Positions 16,958-26,091 of a stretch of 38,257 nt of DNA are shown here, one piece after another (positions within the stretch are counted from its first letter, which is position 1; the number at the start of each line of letters is the position of its first letter). Both the position numbers and the translations under genes were made by a program. The notes below the pieces were generated by a model. The model saw only the letters and a program-made list of their open reading frames with translations, had not been told where the DNA came from and made no database searches. Source of the stretch: Prevotella sp. (GTDB lineage: Bacteria > Bacteroidota > Bacteroidia > Bacteroidales > Bacteroidaceae); the NCBI GenBank assembly GCA_018053665.1, contig JAGPKZ010000011.1, forward strand, positions 1 through 38,257, read 5' to 3'.

Positions 16958-18628
16958 TCAATCTTTATAAGCTTGTTCATGTACTCCTGTAACTGCACGA
17001 CCGCTAGGATCATTCATATTCTTGAAAGCTTCATCCCACGCTAGGGCTTCAGCCGTACTACAAGCAACACTAGGTACGCTAGGTACTGTACGTGCTGCAC
17101 TATCACTTGGGAAATGTTCTGCAAAAATAGAACGGTAATAATATTCTTCCTTATTACGTGGAGGATTTACAGGGAATCTTTCTTCTGCATGTTCCATCTG
17201 TTCATCACTAACCTGATCAGAAGTAATTTTCTTCAAAGTGTCTATCCATGAATATCCAACTCCGTCACTAAACTGTTCCTTTTGTCGCCAAGCAACCTCA
17301 GCCGGCAACATATCAGCAAATCCTTCTCTTACAATCTTCTTTTCCATTGTCTGTCCTGGGCACATCTTTGCTTCTGGATTTGTACGCATCGCTACATCAA
17401 GGAATTCTTTATCAAGGAAAGGAACTCTTCCCTCTACTCCCCATGCAGCAAGACTCTTGTTAGCACGCAGACAATCATACATATAAAGTTTAGACAATTT
17501 TCTAACAGTCTCTTCGTGGAAAGCCTTTGCAGAAGGTGCTTTATGGAAATAAAGATATCCACCAAAAATTTCATCAGCTCCCTCACCAGAGAGAACCATT
17601 TTTATACCCATACTCTTAATTACTCGTGCCAAAAGATACATTGGAGTAGAAGCTCTCACGGTTGTGACATCATAAGTTTCGATAAAATATATAACGTCGC
17701 GGATTGCATCAAGACCTTCCTGTATGGTATAGTTAATTTCATGATGAACAGTTCCTATATGATCAGCCACCAATTTAGCCTTTTCCAAATCAGGAGCTCC
17801 CTTAAGCCCTACAGCAAAAGAATGAAGCCTAGGCCACCAAGCCTTTGTGGAACCATTATCCTCGACTCTGTTCTGAGAGTATTTCTCAGCTATAGCACTA
17901 ATTACAGAAGAATCGAGTCCGCCTGAAAGCAACACTCCATAAGGAACATCACTCATAAGTTGGCGCTTAACAGCATCCTCCATAGCATCATGTATTTCCT
18001 TAACACTAGCCTTGTTGTCTTTCACATTATCATAATCCATCCAATCACGTGTATAATAACGCTTCATCTTACCTTCACGACTACTATAATAATGTCCTGG
18101 CAAAAAGACCTCGTATCTGTCACAATTACCTTCAAGAGCTTTCAGTTCACTTGCTACATAAATTTTTCCGTCATCGTCATATCCTATATAAAGAGGTATA
18201 ACTCCGATTGGATCACGAGCAATAAGGAACTCATCCTTTTCGGCATCATAAAGTGCGAATGCAAAAATACCATTAATATCCTCAAGGAAATTAATGCCCT
18301 TCTCTCTATACAAAGCAAGAATAACTTCGCAGTCACTTCCTGTCTGGAACTGATACTTACCAGCATATTGCTTCCTTATATCATGATGATTGTATATCTC
18401 ACCATTCACAGCAAGAATTTGTTTCATATCAGGACTAAACAATGGTTGTTTTCCTGATTCAGGATCTACAATTGATAATCTTTCATGAGCCAAAATTGCA
18501 GAACCGCCACAATATATTCCGCTCCAATCAGGACCACGGTGACGAATTTTCTGACTCATACGTAAAGCTTTCTGTCTTAGTTCAGGAGTTTGCTCTTGAA
18601 TGTTGAATATTGATACGATTCCACACAT
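16958..18628 (-). CDS. asnB: Asparagine synthase (glutamine-hydrolysing)
   Basis: A 556-residue AsnB that makes asparagine from aspartate, ATP and glutamine. Cys2 after the initiator Met is the glutaminase nucleophile. Arg49, NGEIYN (75-80) and Asp99 line the glutamine pocket. The synthetase domain has the PP-loop LSGGLDSS at 234-241. Length and layout match E. coli AsnB. It is the first gene of an operon with amtB, which joins ammonium uptake with amide nitrogen storage. Confidence 0.96.
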   Translation of the reverse strand: MCGIVSIFNIQEQTPELRQKALRMSQKIRHRGPDWSGIYCGGSAILAHERLSIVDPESGKQPLFSPDMKQILAVNGEIYNHHDIRKQYAGKYQFQTGSDCEVILALYREKGINFLEDINGIFAFALYDAEKDEFLIARDPIGVIPLYIGYDDDGKIYVASELKALEGNCDRYEVFLPGHYYSSREGKMKRYYTRDWMDYDNVKDNKASVKEIHDAMEDAVKRQLMSDVPYGVLLSGGLDSSVISAIAEKYSQNRVEDNGSTKAWWPRLHSFAVGLKGAPDLEKAKLVADHIGTVHHEINYTIQEGLDAIRDVIYFIETYDVTTVRASTPMYLLARVIKSMGIKMVLSGEGADEIFGGYLYFHKAPSAKAFHEETVRKLSKLYMYDCLRANKSLAAWGVEGRVPFLDKEFLDVAMRTNPEAKMCPGQTMEKKIVREGFADMLPAEVAWRQKEQFSDGVGYSWIDTLKKITSDQVSDEQMEHAEERFPVNPPRNKEEYYYRSIFAEHFPSDSAARTVPSVPSVACSTAEALAWDEAFKNMNDPSGRAVTGVHEQAYKD

Positions 18629-18679
18629 AATAATATTTTCTACTGTTTATTGGTTACAATTTGTTTGCTATTTATGGTG

Positions 18680-18687
18680 CAAAGTTA
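18680..18687 (-). promoter_or_regulatory. -7 element of asnB-amtB
   Basis: The minus strand reads TAACTTTG, about 52 bases upstream of the asnB ATG. The -33 element is not obvious. Confidence 0.5.
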
Positions 18688-18799
18688 GCAAAATGACACT
18701 TAAAACGACTAAACACAATACAAAAAGATATTCAAATAGACAAAAAATGCTAAACTGTAAGGTTGCAGATGTTTGGTGATTACAATCTGATATAATTTA

Positions 18800-18814
18800 G
18801 ACACTATTAGTGTC
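18800..18814. promoter_or_regulatory. Operator-like palindrome in the asnB/mtnN spacer
   Basis: GACACT, three bases, AGTGTC: a perfect 6-base inverted repeat. It lies about equally far from both divergent starts. No cognate regulator is encoded nearby. Confidence 0.3.
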
Positions 18815-18946
18815 AAACAGTAACAATGCATCAAAATAAGGATTTTTTATGTAATAATGGAACATATAAATACATAAAACATTTATGTACTTATCTTCAT
18901 AAAAAGGAATACAGAGGCACATTATCTATAAATAACAATAATTTAT

Positions 18947-18978
18947 TTGTTTATAAGATAAGGTTTTTATTAACTTTG
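18947..18978 (+). promoter_or_regulatory. Promoter of mtnN-luxS
   Basis: TTG at 18947-18949, 21 bases, then TAACTTTG at 18971-18978. The start codon follows about 23 bases later. Confidence 0.7.
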
Positions 18979-19001
18979 CAACAAAGAATACATATACAAA
19001 T

Positions 19002-19643
19002 ATGAAGATAGGAATTATAGTTGCGATGGATAAAGAATTCGCACAACTGGAAAAAGTATTTCAAAATGATGAAAATATCATTATTCAGAAATGCGGCATT
19101 GGCAAGGTTAATTCTACTGTTGGTGCCACAAAGATGATATCAGAGCATCACCCTGACCTCATTATTTCAACAGGATGCGCTGGTGGTGCCGATACTACAC
19201 TGAATGTCGGTGACGTTGTTGTTGCTGAAGAGTGTACATATCACGACGCATATTGTGGAGACGAATGTGAATTTGGACAGATTCTCGGTATGCCTGCACG
19301 TTTTAAATCACCAGAATATCTGGTAGATGTTGCATTGGGACTAAACCATGGCGAACTTAAAATAAAAAAGGGACTTACAGTCAGCGGAGAATGGTTTGTT
19401 GACAGCCGAGAGAAAATGCAACAAATAATGGATAAGTTCCCTAATTCTACTGCCGTAGATATGGAAAGTTGCAGCATCGCACAAACATGCCATATATTTG
19501 ACACACCATTTATCAGCTTCAGAATAATAAGTGATGTTCCACTTAAAGACAACAAAGCACAAATGTATTTCGATTTCTGGGATCGTATGGCTGAAGGAAG
19601 TTTTGAAGTTACAAAGAGTTTTATTGACGCTATAAATAAATGA
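19002..19643 (+). CDS. mtnN: 5'-methylthioadenosine/S-adenosylhomocysteine nucleosidase
   Basis: The 213-residue enzyme removes adenine from SAH and methylthioadenosine. MKIGIIVAMDKEF opens the nucleoside-phosphorylase fold, with Glu12 at the position of a catalytic residue of E. coli MtnN. VDMES (152-156, Glu155) binds the ribose and Asp178 in ISDVP is the catalytic acid. Its product S-ribosylhomocysteine is the substrate of LuxS, encoded by the overlapping next gene (ATGA overlap at 19640-19643). Confidence 0.96.
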   Translation: MKIGIIVAMDKEFAQLEKVFQNDENIIIQKCGIGKVNSTVGATKMISEHHPDLIISTGCAGGADTTLNVGDVVVAEECTYHDAYCGDECEFGQILGMPARFKSPEYLVDVALGLNHGELKIKKGLTVSGEWFVDSREKMQQIMDKFPNSTAVDMESCSIAQTCHIFDTPFISFRIISDVPLKDNKAQMYFDFWDRMAEGSFEVTKSFIDAINK

Positions 19644-20125
19644 TTATGGATAAGATACCAAGTTTTGTTATAAATCACGATGCTCTTCTTCGTGGTATTT
19701 ATGTTAGCCGCAAAGATAATGTAGGCAACGAAACCGTCACCACTTTTGACATCAGGATGAAGGAGCCCAACAGAGAACCAGCATTGCATAATGGAGCAAT
19801 ACACACTATTGAACATCTTGCCGCAACATATCTTCGCAATGATGCAGAATGGAAAGACCGCATAATATATTGGGGACCTATGGGATGTCTTACAGGCAAC
19901 TATTTGCTAGTCAAGGGAGATGTGGAAAGCAAGGATATTATTGAACTTATGAAGCGAACCTTTAAGTTTGTTGCGAATTTCGAAGGCGAAATACCTGGAG
20001 CTGCAGCAAAAGACTGCGGCAATTATCTTCTTCATGATCTTCCAATGGCAAAATACGAAGCAGCTAAATATCTGCACGAAGTATTGGAAAATATCAAAGA
20101 AGAAAATATGGTATATCCTAAGTAG
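19640..20125 (+). CDS. luxS: S-ribosylhomocysteine lyase (AI-2 synthase)
   Basis: LuxS splits S-ribosylhomocysteine into homocysteine and the AI-2 precursor DPD. Numbered from the first ATG (161 residues), the metal ligands are His55 and His59 in HTIEH and Cys126 in DCGNY, and Cys83 in MGCLTGNY is the catalytic cysteine. The ATG at 19640 overlaps the mtnN stop; an ATG at 19646 (MDKIPSF) may be the actual start. Translational coupling with mtnN is likely. A strong hairpin follows. Confidence 0.97.
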   Translation: MIMDKIPSFVINHDALLRGIYVSRKDNVGNETVTTFDIRMKEPNREPALHNGAIHTIEHLAATYLRNDAEWKDRIIYWGPMGCLTGNYLLVKGDVESKDIIELMKRTFKFVANFEGEIPGAAAKDCGNYLLHDLPMAKYEAAKYLHEVLENIKEENMVYPK

Positions 20126-20140
20126 ACAATATTTTTTTAA

Positions 20141-20171
20141 AAGTTGGCAATTTCATTATAATTGCCAACTT
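20141..20171. terminator. Hairpin between convergent luxS and fimbrial-type gene
   Basis: A 12-bp perfect stem (AAGTTGGCAATT / AATTGCCAACTT) with a 7-base loop. A T5 run follows four bases later on the plus strand. It lies between convergent genes and probably stops luxS, perhaps also the opposite unit. Confidence 0.7.
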
Positions 20172-20182
20172 ACGCTTTTTCA

Positions 20183-21043
20183 TCAATATTTATATACTCC
20201 TCCATCACTCCATTCATCATTAGCTTTCAGGGCAACACCTTTTGACGAACTCACTTCACCTCCGGAGAACAATTTTTCATTACAGGATGTAGTGCCGCAC
20301 ATTGAAACCTGAACATCCTCAAACAGCTGCTCATAAACTTTATTTCCAGACTCATCAAGGCATGAAACGGTTATATTCAAAAAACTATTGGCATCGTGGG
20401 GGAATGTATATAATTCATAAACTGAAGAATCAGCATGAGCCTCAACTTGAACATCACGTATTTCTGTCTGTCGTGAGTTTACACATCCCCAGCCGCTAAC
20501 TCCGTCTAAAGTACTGCTCCCCCCAGTATAATAAAACTTTATCTGCTTAACATCTTCAGGAACCTTATCCTCTACCGTGAATAATATCTTTGCTACACAT
20601 CTTTTAAGAGTCATCTGATAATCAGAGTTTCCATTCACGTTAATATCATTACTATAAAAGAATGTATCTGTCACCTTTCCATTAAAAGTTATTCTGTTCA
20701 TGTTTGTAGTAGAGGCATTTGCGTTGCCACTATGCGCTAAAGTCACCACCTTATAGTTTCCTTTTGGTAAGGATACTTTAATTGTACCGAAATCATTATC
20801 ATAATCAGAACATTGACTGATAGATTTAACCCTGTCACCAATACTGTCATATACGGCAAAGTTAATCTTATTACACACTTTTGACACGTCAACGATACTA
20901 CGAGTATCAATGTTTCCTACATGGAAATTAAGTTCAAAACCATTTTTATTCTCCACACCAGACTTATCAAAAGTTACCCGCTCGCAAGAAGTCTGTGTAA
21001 AAATAAGGATTAATAGTATTAAAGTATTAAGTAATTTATTCAT
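20183..21043 (-). CDS. FimB/Mfa2-like fimbrial-type lipoprotein
   Basis: A 286-residue lipoprotein: the signal peptide ends in a lipobox FTQTSC with Cys20 as the lipidation site. The body is beta-rich and includes SLPKGNYKVVTLAHSG, typical of the FimB/Mfa2 group of Bacteroidales fimbrial anchor or regulator subunits. A second beta-sandwich ends with WSDGGVYKY. The family call rests on overall pattern. No major fimbrillin gene is adjacent, so it may serve another surface structure. It starts 8 bases after the upstream beta-barrel gene and belongs to that operon. Confidence 0.6.
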   Translation of the reverse strand: MNKLLNTLILLILIFTQTSCERVTFDKSGVENKNGFELNFHVGNIDTRSIVDVSKVCNKINFAVYDSIGDRVKSISQCSDYDNDFGTIKVSLPKGNYKVVTLAHSGNANASTTNMNRITFNGKVTDTFFYSNDINVNGNSDYQMTLKRCVAKILFTVEDKVPEDVKQIKFYYTGGSSTLDGVSGWGCVNSRQTEIRDVQVEAHADSSVYELYTFPHDANSFLNITVSCLDESGNKVYEQLFEDVQVSMCGTTSCNEKLFSGGEVSSSKGVALKANDEWSDGGVYKY

Positions 21044-21051
21044 TATCTATT

Positions 21052-21744
21052 TCACATATCAAACTTATATCCTACAGTCAGTGCAAAGAAATTGCTCTTG
21101 GAATCATTCACCTTATTGTTTTTTGTGATACCAATATTATATCTTGCATCAACGACAACGTTCATATATTCATAAGACACGCCCAAAGGTATTGAAACAT
21201 CAACACTCTTGTATTTATCGTTTGTATTTTTATCGTAATTCACCATATCGCCATAAATGTGCTCCCCTGTATGGTCCTTTATAGTAAAAGGTGTTACATC
21301 ATACTTTTCGTTGGTATCAATAGCAAATCCCATTTGCACACCAGCTTTCACAGCCAATCCCTCAGCCACATAATAATTAAATGTAAGCGGCACATTTATT
21401 ATATGTAAGTTAACTGTATGATTAGAATATCCTTCATAGTTAACAGATGAAGAAGCAACCAATCCACTTTCGTTAAGATATCGGCAACCCTGCATTGTAT
21501 ACAATGCAGCAAGAGAAATACTCAACGGCGATGTCAACTGATACTCAGTCTCAACGCCACCAGTAAAACCAGCTTTGTATTTTGGCGAACAAGTTGTTTT
21601 TCCACCAATAACAAAATCATTGTCGGTCATATTAGACAGACAGACACCAACCTTTGGAATGATTGAAAATGTTCCAACACGACTCTGTGCATTGCAAAAG
21701 AATGTCGTTGCACAAACAGATAATAAAAAGAAAAAGCGCTTCAT
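21052..21744 (-). CDS. Outer membrane beta-barrel protein (PorT/OMP_b-brl type)
   Basis: The 230-residue protein has a signal peptide (MKRFFFLLS, cleavage likely after FFCNA) and an alternating pattern of about eight amphipathic strands, ending in Phe-Asp-Met after the strand FFALTVGYKF. It resembles small PorT-like barrels of Bacteroidetes. Its start codon lies inside a long terminator-like hairpin (21736-21770), and no promoter motif is visible between it and the upstream gene. It is probably co-expressed with the lipoprotein gene 8 bases downstream. Confidence 0.75.
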   Translation of the reverse strand: MKRFFFLLSVCATTFFCNAQSRVGTFSIIPKVGVCLSNMTDNDFVIGGKTTCSPKYKAGFTGGVETEYQLTSPLSISLAALYTMQGCRYLNESGLVASSSVNYEGYSNHTVNLHIINVPLTFNYYVAEGLAVKAGVQMGFAIDTNEKYDVTPFTIKDHTGEHIYGDMVNYDKNTNDKYKSVDVSIPLGVSYEYMNVVVDARYNIGITKNNKVNDSKSNFFALTVGYKFDM

Positions 21745-21771
21745 AATAAAATGTATTTTATTATGAAACGC
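21731..21771 (-). terminator. Terminator-like hairpin overlapping the start of the beta-barrel gene
   Basis: Arms TTCATAATAAAAT (21740-21752) and ATTTTATTATGAA (21755-21767) pair perfectly over 13 bp around a 2-base loop. GCG/CGC pairs extend the stem beyond a wobble. On the minus strand it is followed by a T-rich tract formed by the Phe codons of the signal peptide. The ATG (21742-21744) is inside the stem. It may end typA-operon transcripts or control translation of the barrel protein. Confidence 0.6.
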
Positions 21772-21793
21772 CTTGATATTGAATTTATTGCAT

Positions 21794-22015
21794 TTAATCT
21801 ACTGCATTGTAGCCTTTTGTACTATTATGAGCTAGCAAATCCTTAAGATCCTGCTCCTTGAATTCACGTTCCTCCTGCTCTTTATGAATGAGTTCTGCCT
21901 CTTCTTTTTCAGCTTCAGAATGTTCGAATGTTATTGTACGGCTTTTCAATTCAGCAACGCCCCATCCTATGAGGGCGACTGCTATAAGTGCTATAAAAAT
22001 GTATAATCCAGTCAT
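21794..22015 (-). CDS. Small single-pass membrane protein, unknown function
   Basis: A 73-residue protein with one N-terminal membrane helix (LYIFIALIAVALIGWGVAEL) and a highly charged tail rich in Glu, Lys and Gln (about residues 33-60) likely to be helical. I do not recognise a family. It lies 18 bases downstream of typA in the same direction, so it is probably the second gene of that operon. The frame uses an ATG and has normal composition for a real small protein. Confidence 0.7.
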   Translation of the reverse strand: MTGLYIFIALIAVALIGWGVAELKSRTITFEHSEAEKEEAELIHKEQEEREFKEQDLKDLLAHNSTKGYNAVD

Positions 22016-22033
22016 AATATAGATTTATAAATA

Positions 22034-23836
22034 TTAAATCTTATTTGAACGCTTACGGCCCTGGTGGTCAAGGATTATCTTACGAATACGCATATTCTTC
22101 GGAGTCACCTCTACATATTCATCTTCCTTGATATATTCCAGACATTCCTCAAGACTCATTACAGTCTTTGGAATTACACGAGCCTTATCATCACTACCAC
22201 TGGCACGTACGTTGGTAAGCTGTTTTGCCTTAGTTACATTTATAATTAAATCATTATCATGAACATGCTCACCTACAACCTGGCCATTATAAATGTCATC
22301 TCCAGCGTCAATGAAGAATTTACCGCGATCCTGGAGTTTATCTATTGAATAAGCAAAGGCAGTACCTGTCTCCATGGCAATCATTGAACCGTTTATACGA
22401 CGGGTAATTTCGCCCTTGTATGGCTGGTATTCCTTATATATATGTGCCATGATAGCCTCACCCTGACTTGCAGTAAGTACATTTGTACGAAGACCAATGA
22501 TACCACGTGAAGGGATATCAAATGTGATATTTACACGATCACCCTCAGTATCCATACCTGTTAGTTCACCCTTACGGCGAGTAACCATATCTACCATCTT
22601 GCTAGAATAGTCTTGTGGCACATTAATCGTGAGTTCCTCAACAGGTTCACACTTAACACCATCAATTTGCTTGTAAATTACCTGTGGCTGACCAACCTGA
22701 AGTTCGTAACCCTCACGGCGCATTGTCTCAACAAGCACACTAAGGTGGAGTACACCACGACCACTGACAATCCATTTATCTGTTGAATCCTCACAAGGAG
22801 TTACACGCAAAGCAAGGTTCTTTTCGAGTTCTTTCTGCAAACGGTCATTGATATGACGGCTGGTACAGAATTTGCCTTCTTTACCAAAGAATGGAGAATC
22901 ATTGATGGTGAAAAGCATACTCATCGTAGGCTCATCAACAGCAATAGGTGGCAATGCTTCTGGATTTTCAAAATCAGCAATAGTATCACCGATCTCAAAA
23001 CGCTCCAAACCTACGACAGCACAGATATCACCACTTTCAACTATAGCTGCAGGCTTGTGACCCATGCCTTCGAAAGTACGCAATTCCTTGATCTTTGTCT
23101 TTTCAGTAGTTCCGTCACGATGACAAATCGTAATGTTCATTCCATTCTTCAATTCACCACGGTGAATACGACCGACAGCTATACGACCTGTATAACTAGA
23201 ATAGTCAAGAGAAGTAATCAACATCTGTGGAGTTCCTTCAAGATGTTTTGGAGCAGGGATGATTTCTATAATCTTATCAAGTAGATATTCGATATTATCT
23301 GTTGGATTTTTCCAATCCTCTGCCATCCAACCATTCTTAGCCGAACCATAAACAACTTGGAAATCAAGTTGTTCCTCAGTGGCATTAAGATCACACATAA
23401 GGTCGAAAACCATTTCATACACTTCCTCAGGGCGGCAGTTTGGCTTATCAACTTTATTAACTACAACGATTGGCTTTAATCCGAGTTGCAAAGCTTTCTG
23501 CAAAACGAAACGAGTCTGAGGCATAGGACCCTCAAAAGCATCAACAAGCAAAAGACAGCCATCCGCCATATTCAACACACGCTCAACCTCTCCACCGAAG
23601 TCAGAGTGTCCGGGAGTATCAAGAATATTGATTTTTACGCCTTTCCAGTTTATTGATACATTCTTTGAAAGAATGGTTATACCTCGCTCACGCTCCAAAT
23701 CATTGGAGTCAAGAACTTCGCCACTGTTATCCTGTCCGTCACGGAAGAGTTTTCCAGCGAGCATCATTTTGTCGACCAATGTTGTTTTTCCGTGATCGAC
23801 GTGTGCAATTACTGCAATGTTTCTAATGTCTTGCAT
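22034..23836 (-). CDS. typA: Ribosome-associated GTPase TypA/BipA
   Basis: The 600-residue translational GTPase acts on the ribosome in assembly and stress responses. The G motifs are clear: AHVDHGKT (11-18), RERGITI (49-55), DTPGH (73-77) and NKVD (127-130). EF-G-like domains III and V and the BipA-specific C-terminal domain follow, ending with [18 protein letters not shown], which is typical for the family. The start [17 protein letters not shown] is standard. A -7 promoter motif is at 23875-23882. Confidence 0.98.
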   Translation of the reverse strand: MQDIRNIAVIAHVDHGKTTLVDKMMLAGKLFRDGQDNSGEVLDSNDLERERGITILSKNVSINWKGVKINILDTPGHSDFGGEVERVLNMADGCLLLVDAFEGPMPQTRFVLQKALQLGLKPIVVVNKVDKPNCRPEEVYEMVFDLMCDLNATEEQLDFQVVYGSAKNGWMAEDWKNPTDNIEYLLDKIIEIIPAPKHLEGTPQMLITSLDYSSYTGRIAVGRIHRGELKNGMNITICHRDGTTEKTKIKELRTFEGMGHKPAAIVESGDICAVVGLERFEIGDTIADFENPEALPPIAVDEPTMSMLFTINDSPFFGKEGKFCTSRHINDRLQKELEKNLALRVTPCEDSTDKWIVSGRGVLHLSVLVETMRREGYELQVGQPQVIYKQIDGVKCEPVEELTINVPQDYSSKMVDMVTRRKGELTGMDTEGDRVNITFDIPSRGIIGLRTNVLTASQGEAIMAHIYKEYQPYKGEITRRINGSMIAMETGTAFAYSIDKLQDRGKFFIDAGDDIYNGQVVGEHVHDNDLIINVTKAKQLTNVRASGSDDKARVIPKTVMSLEECLEYIKEDEYVEVTPKNMRIRKIILDHQGRKRSNKI

Positions 23837-23874
23837 TTCTTTACCTTAAATATGCTAAATTACAATTTCGATGC

Positions 23875-23882
23875 AAAATTAC
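23875..23882 (-). promoter_or_regulatory. -7 element of typA
   Basis: The minus strand reads TAATTTTG, 38 bases upstream of the typA ATG. No clear -33 element. Confidence 0.45.
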
Positions 23883-24000
23883 AAAAAATAACTGAGGTAT
23901 TGTTCATTATTGATTACTAATGGTTTATATAGGCACGTTAAAAAACGTTATAGCGAATAAATCTATCTAATTATAGCACTTTACTTTTAACTTTTATTGC

Positions 24001-24008
24001 TAACTTTG
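24001..24008 (+). promoter_or_regulatory. -7 element of rpsO
   Basis: TAACTTTG on the plus strand, implying a leader of about 100 bases before rpsO. The -33 element is unclear. Confidence 0.5.
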
Positions 24009-24117
24009 CAGCGCATTTTCGGAGAATCCGATGCATTCGAGAGCGTGACTGTTGTGATTAAGGCAGTTTGACACCCGAAGGATGTAATGATGCAAATATT
24101 TAATCAAATTCAAAGCT
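24009..24117 (+). promoter_or_regulatory. 5' leader of rpsO with a hairpin, possible autoregulatory site
   Basis: The leader begins with a hairpin (about 24013-24034; arms TCGGA/TCCGA around GAA, extended by GCAT/ATGC). S15 mRNA leaders in other bacteria bind S15 and repress translation, using structures that differ between phyla. Whether this leader does so is inference. Confidence 0.4.
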
Positions 24118-24387
24118 ATGTATTTAGACAAAGCAAAGAAGGAAGAAATCTTCAACCAGTATGGTAAGTCTGCTACTGACACAGGTTCTGCAGAGAGCCA
24201 GATCTCTCTTTTCACATTCCGTATCAAGCATCTTACTGAGCATGTAAAGGTTAACCGCAAGGACAAAGTGACAACTCGTTCACTTACTCAGCTTGTAGGT
24301 AAGCGCCGTGCATTGCTTGATTATCTTTACGCTCGCGACATCAATCGCTACCGTGCTATCATTAAGGAACTCGGTCTTCGTAAGTAA
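24118..24387 (+). CDS. rpsO: 30S ribosomal protein S15
   Basis: An 89-residue S15, the usual length. It binds the central domain of 16S rRNA early in 30S assembly. Family sequence is clear throughout: TGSAESQISLFTFRIKHLTEH (residues 22-42) and the C-terminal LVGKRRALLDYL. It is monocistronic, with its own promoter, leader and terminator. Confidence 0.98.
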   Translation: MYLDKAKKEEIFNQYGKSATDTGSAESQISLFTFRIKHLTEHVKVNRKDKVTTRSLTQLVGKRRALLDYLYARDINRYRAIIKELGLRK

Positions 24388-24411
24388 TCTGGTTATCGGA
24401 TTAAGAATAAG

Positions 24412-24450
24412 AAAATCCCGCATCTCTATTGAGTTGCGGGATTTTTTTTA
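24412..24450 (+). terminator. Intrinsic terminator of rpsO
   Basis: Arms AAAATCCCGCA (24412-24422) and TGCGGGATTTT (24435-24445) form an 11-bp stem followed by a run of T. On the opposite strand it may also help end folK transcripts. Confidence 0.9.
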
Positions 24451-24487
24451 TCATTATGGTTTTGATACATCAGAACAAAACCAACAA

Positions 24488-24919
24488 TTACTTCTTTTTC
24501 AATATCTCATTTAGGGGATTCATCACAAACTCTCTCTCCTTCATCAACGGATGAGGAATTTTCAAGTCAGGTTCATCTACCGTCAAATCATCATAAAGCA
24601 ATATGTCTATGTCTATTATGCGGTCCTGATACTCATGATTTACAGACTTTCCCACTCTCCCCATGCGTTTCTCTATGTCCTGTGTTGCCTCAAGCAATTG
24701 TCTAGGAGCAAGAGGTGTTTCCACGCAAACGCACATATTTATAAAGAGATTGGGACTTTCAAATCCCCACGGTTCAGTCTCATATAGAGCCGACTGGTGC
24801 ATTACCGTACCAATCAAGCCTTCCATGTATTGAACAGCTTCGCGCATATTGCGCTTACGGTTTCCTATGTTTGAGCCCAAACCTAGGTAAACTTTATGTA
24901 AAGCCAATGTTGTTATCAA
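24488..24919 (-). CDS. folK: 2-amino-4-hydroxy-6-hydroxymethyldihydropteridine pyrophosphokinase
   Basis: HPPK transfers pyrophosphate from ATP to hydroxymethyldihydropterin in folate synthesis. The 143-residue protein shows YLGLGSNIGNR (11-21), ETEPWG for pterin binding and the metal/ATP motif DRIIDIDILLYDD. It starts 3 bases after the queA stop and is the last gene of the ftsX-folK operon. Confidence 0.95.
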   Translation of the reverse strand: MITTLALHKVYLGLGSNIGNRKRNMREAVQYMEGLIGTVMHQSALYETEPWGFESPNLFINMCVCVETPLAPRQLLEATQDIEKRMGRVGKSVNHEYQDRIIDIDILLYDDLTVDEPDLKIPHPLMKEREFVMNPLNEILKKK

Positions 24920-24922
24920 TTA

Positions 24923-26089
24923 TCAATCGTTAAGTATCAACAAAGAGTCGCCATAGCAGCCAAACATATAACCGTTAGCAGAAGCTCTCTTGTAACATTC
25001 CATAACTATGTCATAACCACCGAAAGCAGCTGTTGACATAAGTAATGTAGAATATGGATGATAGAAATTGGAAACCATACAGTCTGCCAATCCAAAATCA
25101 AATGGAGGGAAGATGAACCTATTTGTCCAGCCAGAGTATTCCTTCAACAGACCATCTGTACCGACAGCCGTTTCAGTTGCCTTAACAACACTAGTACCAA
25201 TGGCAAGGACATGATGTCCGTTTTGCTTTGTCTTGTTTACCAAGTCACAAGCCTCAGCTGTAATAACCATCTGCTCAGAATCCATCTTATGTTTCGTCAA
25301 ATCTTCAACCTCAATAGGATTAAAGTTTCCAAGTCCACAATGCAATGTTATATAAGCATCATTGATTCCACGTATCTCCAAACGTTTCATCAGTTCACGA
25401 CTAAAGTGCAATCCAGTACCAGGAGCTGTTACAGCTCCTTCATTCTTGGCATATACTGTCTGAAAATCTTCAAGATCTTGAGGTGTAGCATGATTACTCT
25501 CGCGGTTATCTATAATATAACGTGGCAATGGAGCCTCGCCTAGTGAGAACAAATCATGTCTAAACTCGTCATGATCACAATCATATAGAAAACGAAGCGT
25601 ACGACCACGGCTTGTTGTATTGTCTATAACCTCAGCAACCATTGTACTAGTTTCGTCAAAGAAAAGCTTATTTCCTATACGAATCTTGCGAGCTGGTTCT
25701 ACAAGAACATCCCACAAGCGCATCTCTTCATTGAGTTCACGCAACAAAAATACCTCTATCTTTGCATCGGTTTTTTCCTTTGTGCCATAAAGACGTGCAG
25801 GAAAAACCTTTGTATCATTAAAAACGAAGGTATCGCCTTCGCCAAAATAATCAAGTATATTGCGAAATTCCAGATATTCACCCTCAATAGGATTACCCTT
25901 AGAATCCTTTTTGAACATATCTATTTCACCAGACTTTTTGTGTAGCACCATCAGACGGCTCTCATCACGACGAGTCACCTTGAAAGATTCCTTGACGCCA
26001 TCATCATTTGTGAATTCACGAGTGAAACTGTGTGGATACAGGGCTACCTGTTCCTTATTCAGATTAAATTTGAACTGTGATAACTTCAT
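24923..26089 (-). CDS. queA: S-adenosylmethionine:tRNA ribosyltransferase-isomerase
   Basis: QueA makes epoxyqueuosine in tRNA by transferring and isomerising the ribosyl group of SAM. The 388-residue protein is somewhat longer than the usual 340-360 because of extra sequence in the N-terminal part. [15 protein letters not shown] and [15 protein letters not shown] followed by [20 protein letters not shown] are family signatures. The gene is separated from truB by two bases. Confidence 0.96.
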   Translation of the reverse strand: MKLSQFKFNLNKEQVALYPHSFTREFTNDDGVKESFKVTRRDESRLMVLHKKSGEIDMFKKDSKGNPIEGEYLEFRNILDYFGEGDTFVFNDTKVFPARLYGTKEKTDAKIEVFLLRELNEEMRLWDVLVEPARKIRIGNKLFFDETSTMVAEVIDNTTSRGRTLRFLYDCDHDEFRHDLFSLGEAPLPRYIIDNRESNHATPQDLEDFQTVYAKNEGAVTAPGTGLHFSRELMKRLEIRGINDAYITLHCGLGNFNPIEVEDLTKHKMDSEQMVITAEACDLVNKTKQNGHHVLAIGTSVVKATETAVGTDGLLKEYSGWTNRFIFPPFDFGLADCMVSNFYHPYSTLLMSTAAFGGYDIVMECYKRASANGYMFGCYGDSLLILND

Positions 26090-26091
26090 GT

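Larger units (their letters stand above)
18629..19001. other. Divergent promoter spacer between asnB and mtnN
   Basis: The 373 bases hold no gene. They carry a -7 motif for asnB (18680-18687), a -33/-7 pair for mtnN (18947-18978) and an operator-like 15-base palindrome with arms GACACT/AGTGTC at 18800-18814 near the middle. The half-site GACACT recurs at 18695-18700 beside the asnB promoter. Confidence 0.65.

Noticed and set aside
17282..17926. A 214-codon plus-strand frame opposite asnB
   Set aside because: asnB on the other strand is fully conserved; the frame is a shadow.
19241..19816. A 191-codon minus-strand frame opposite mtnN and luxS
   Set aside because: It crosses two intact, recognised genes and has no family features.
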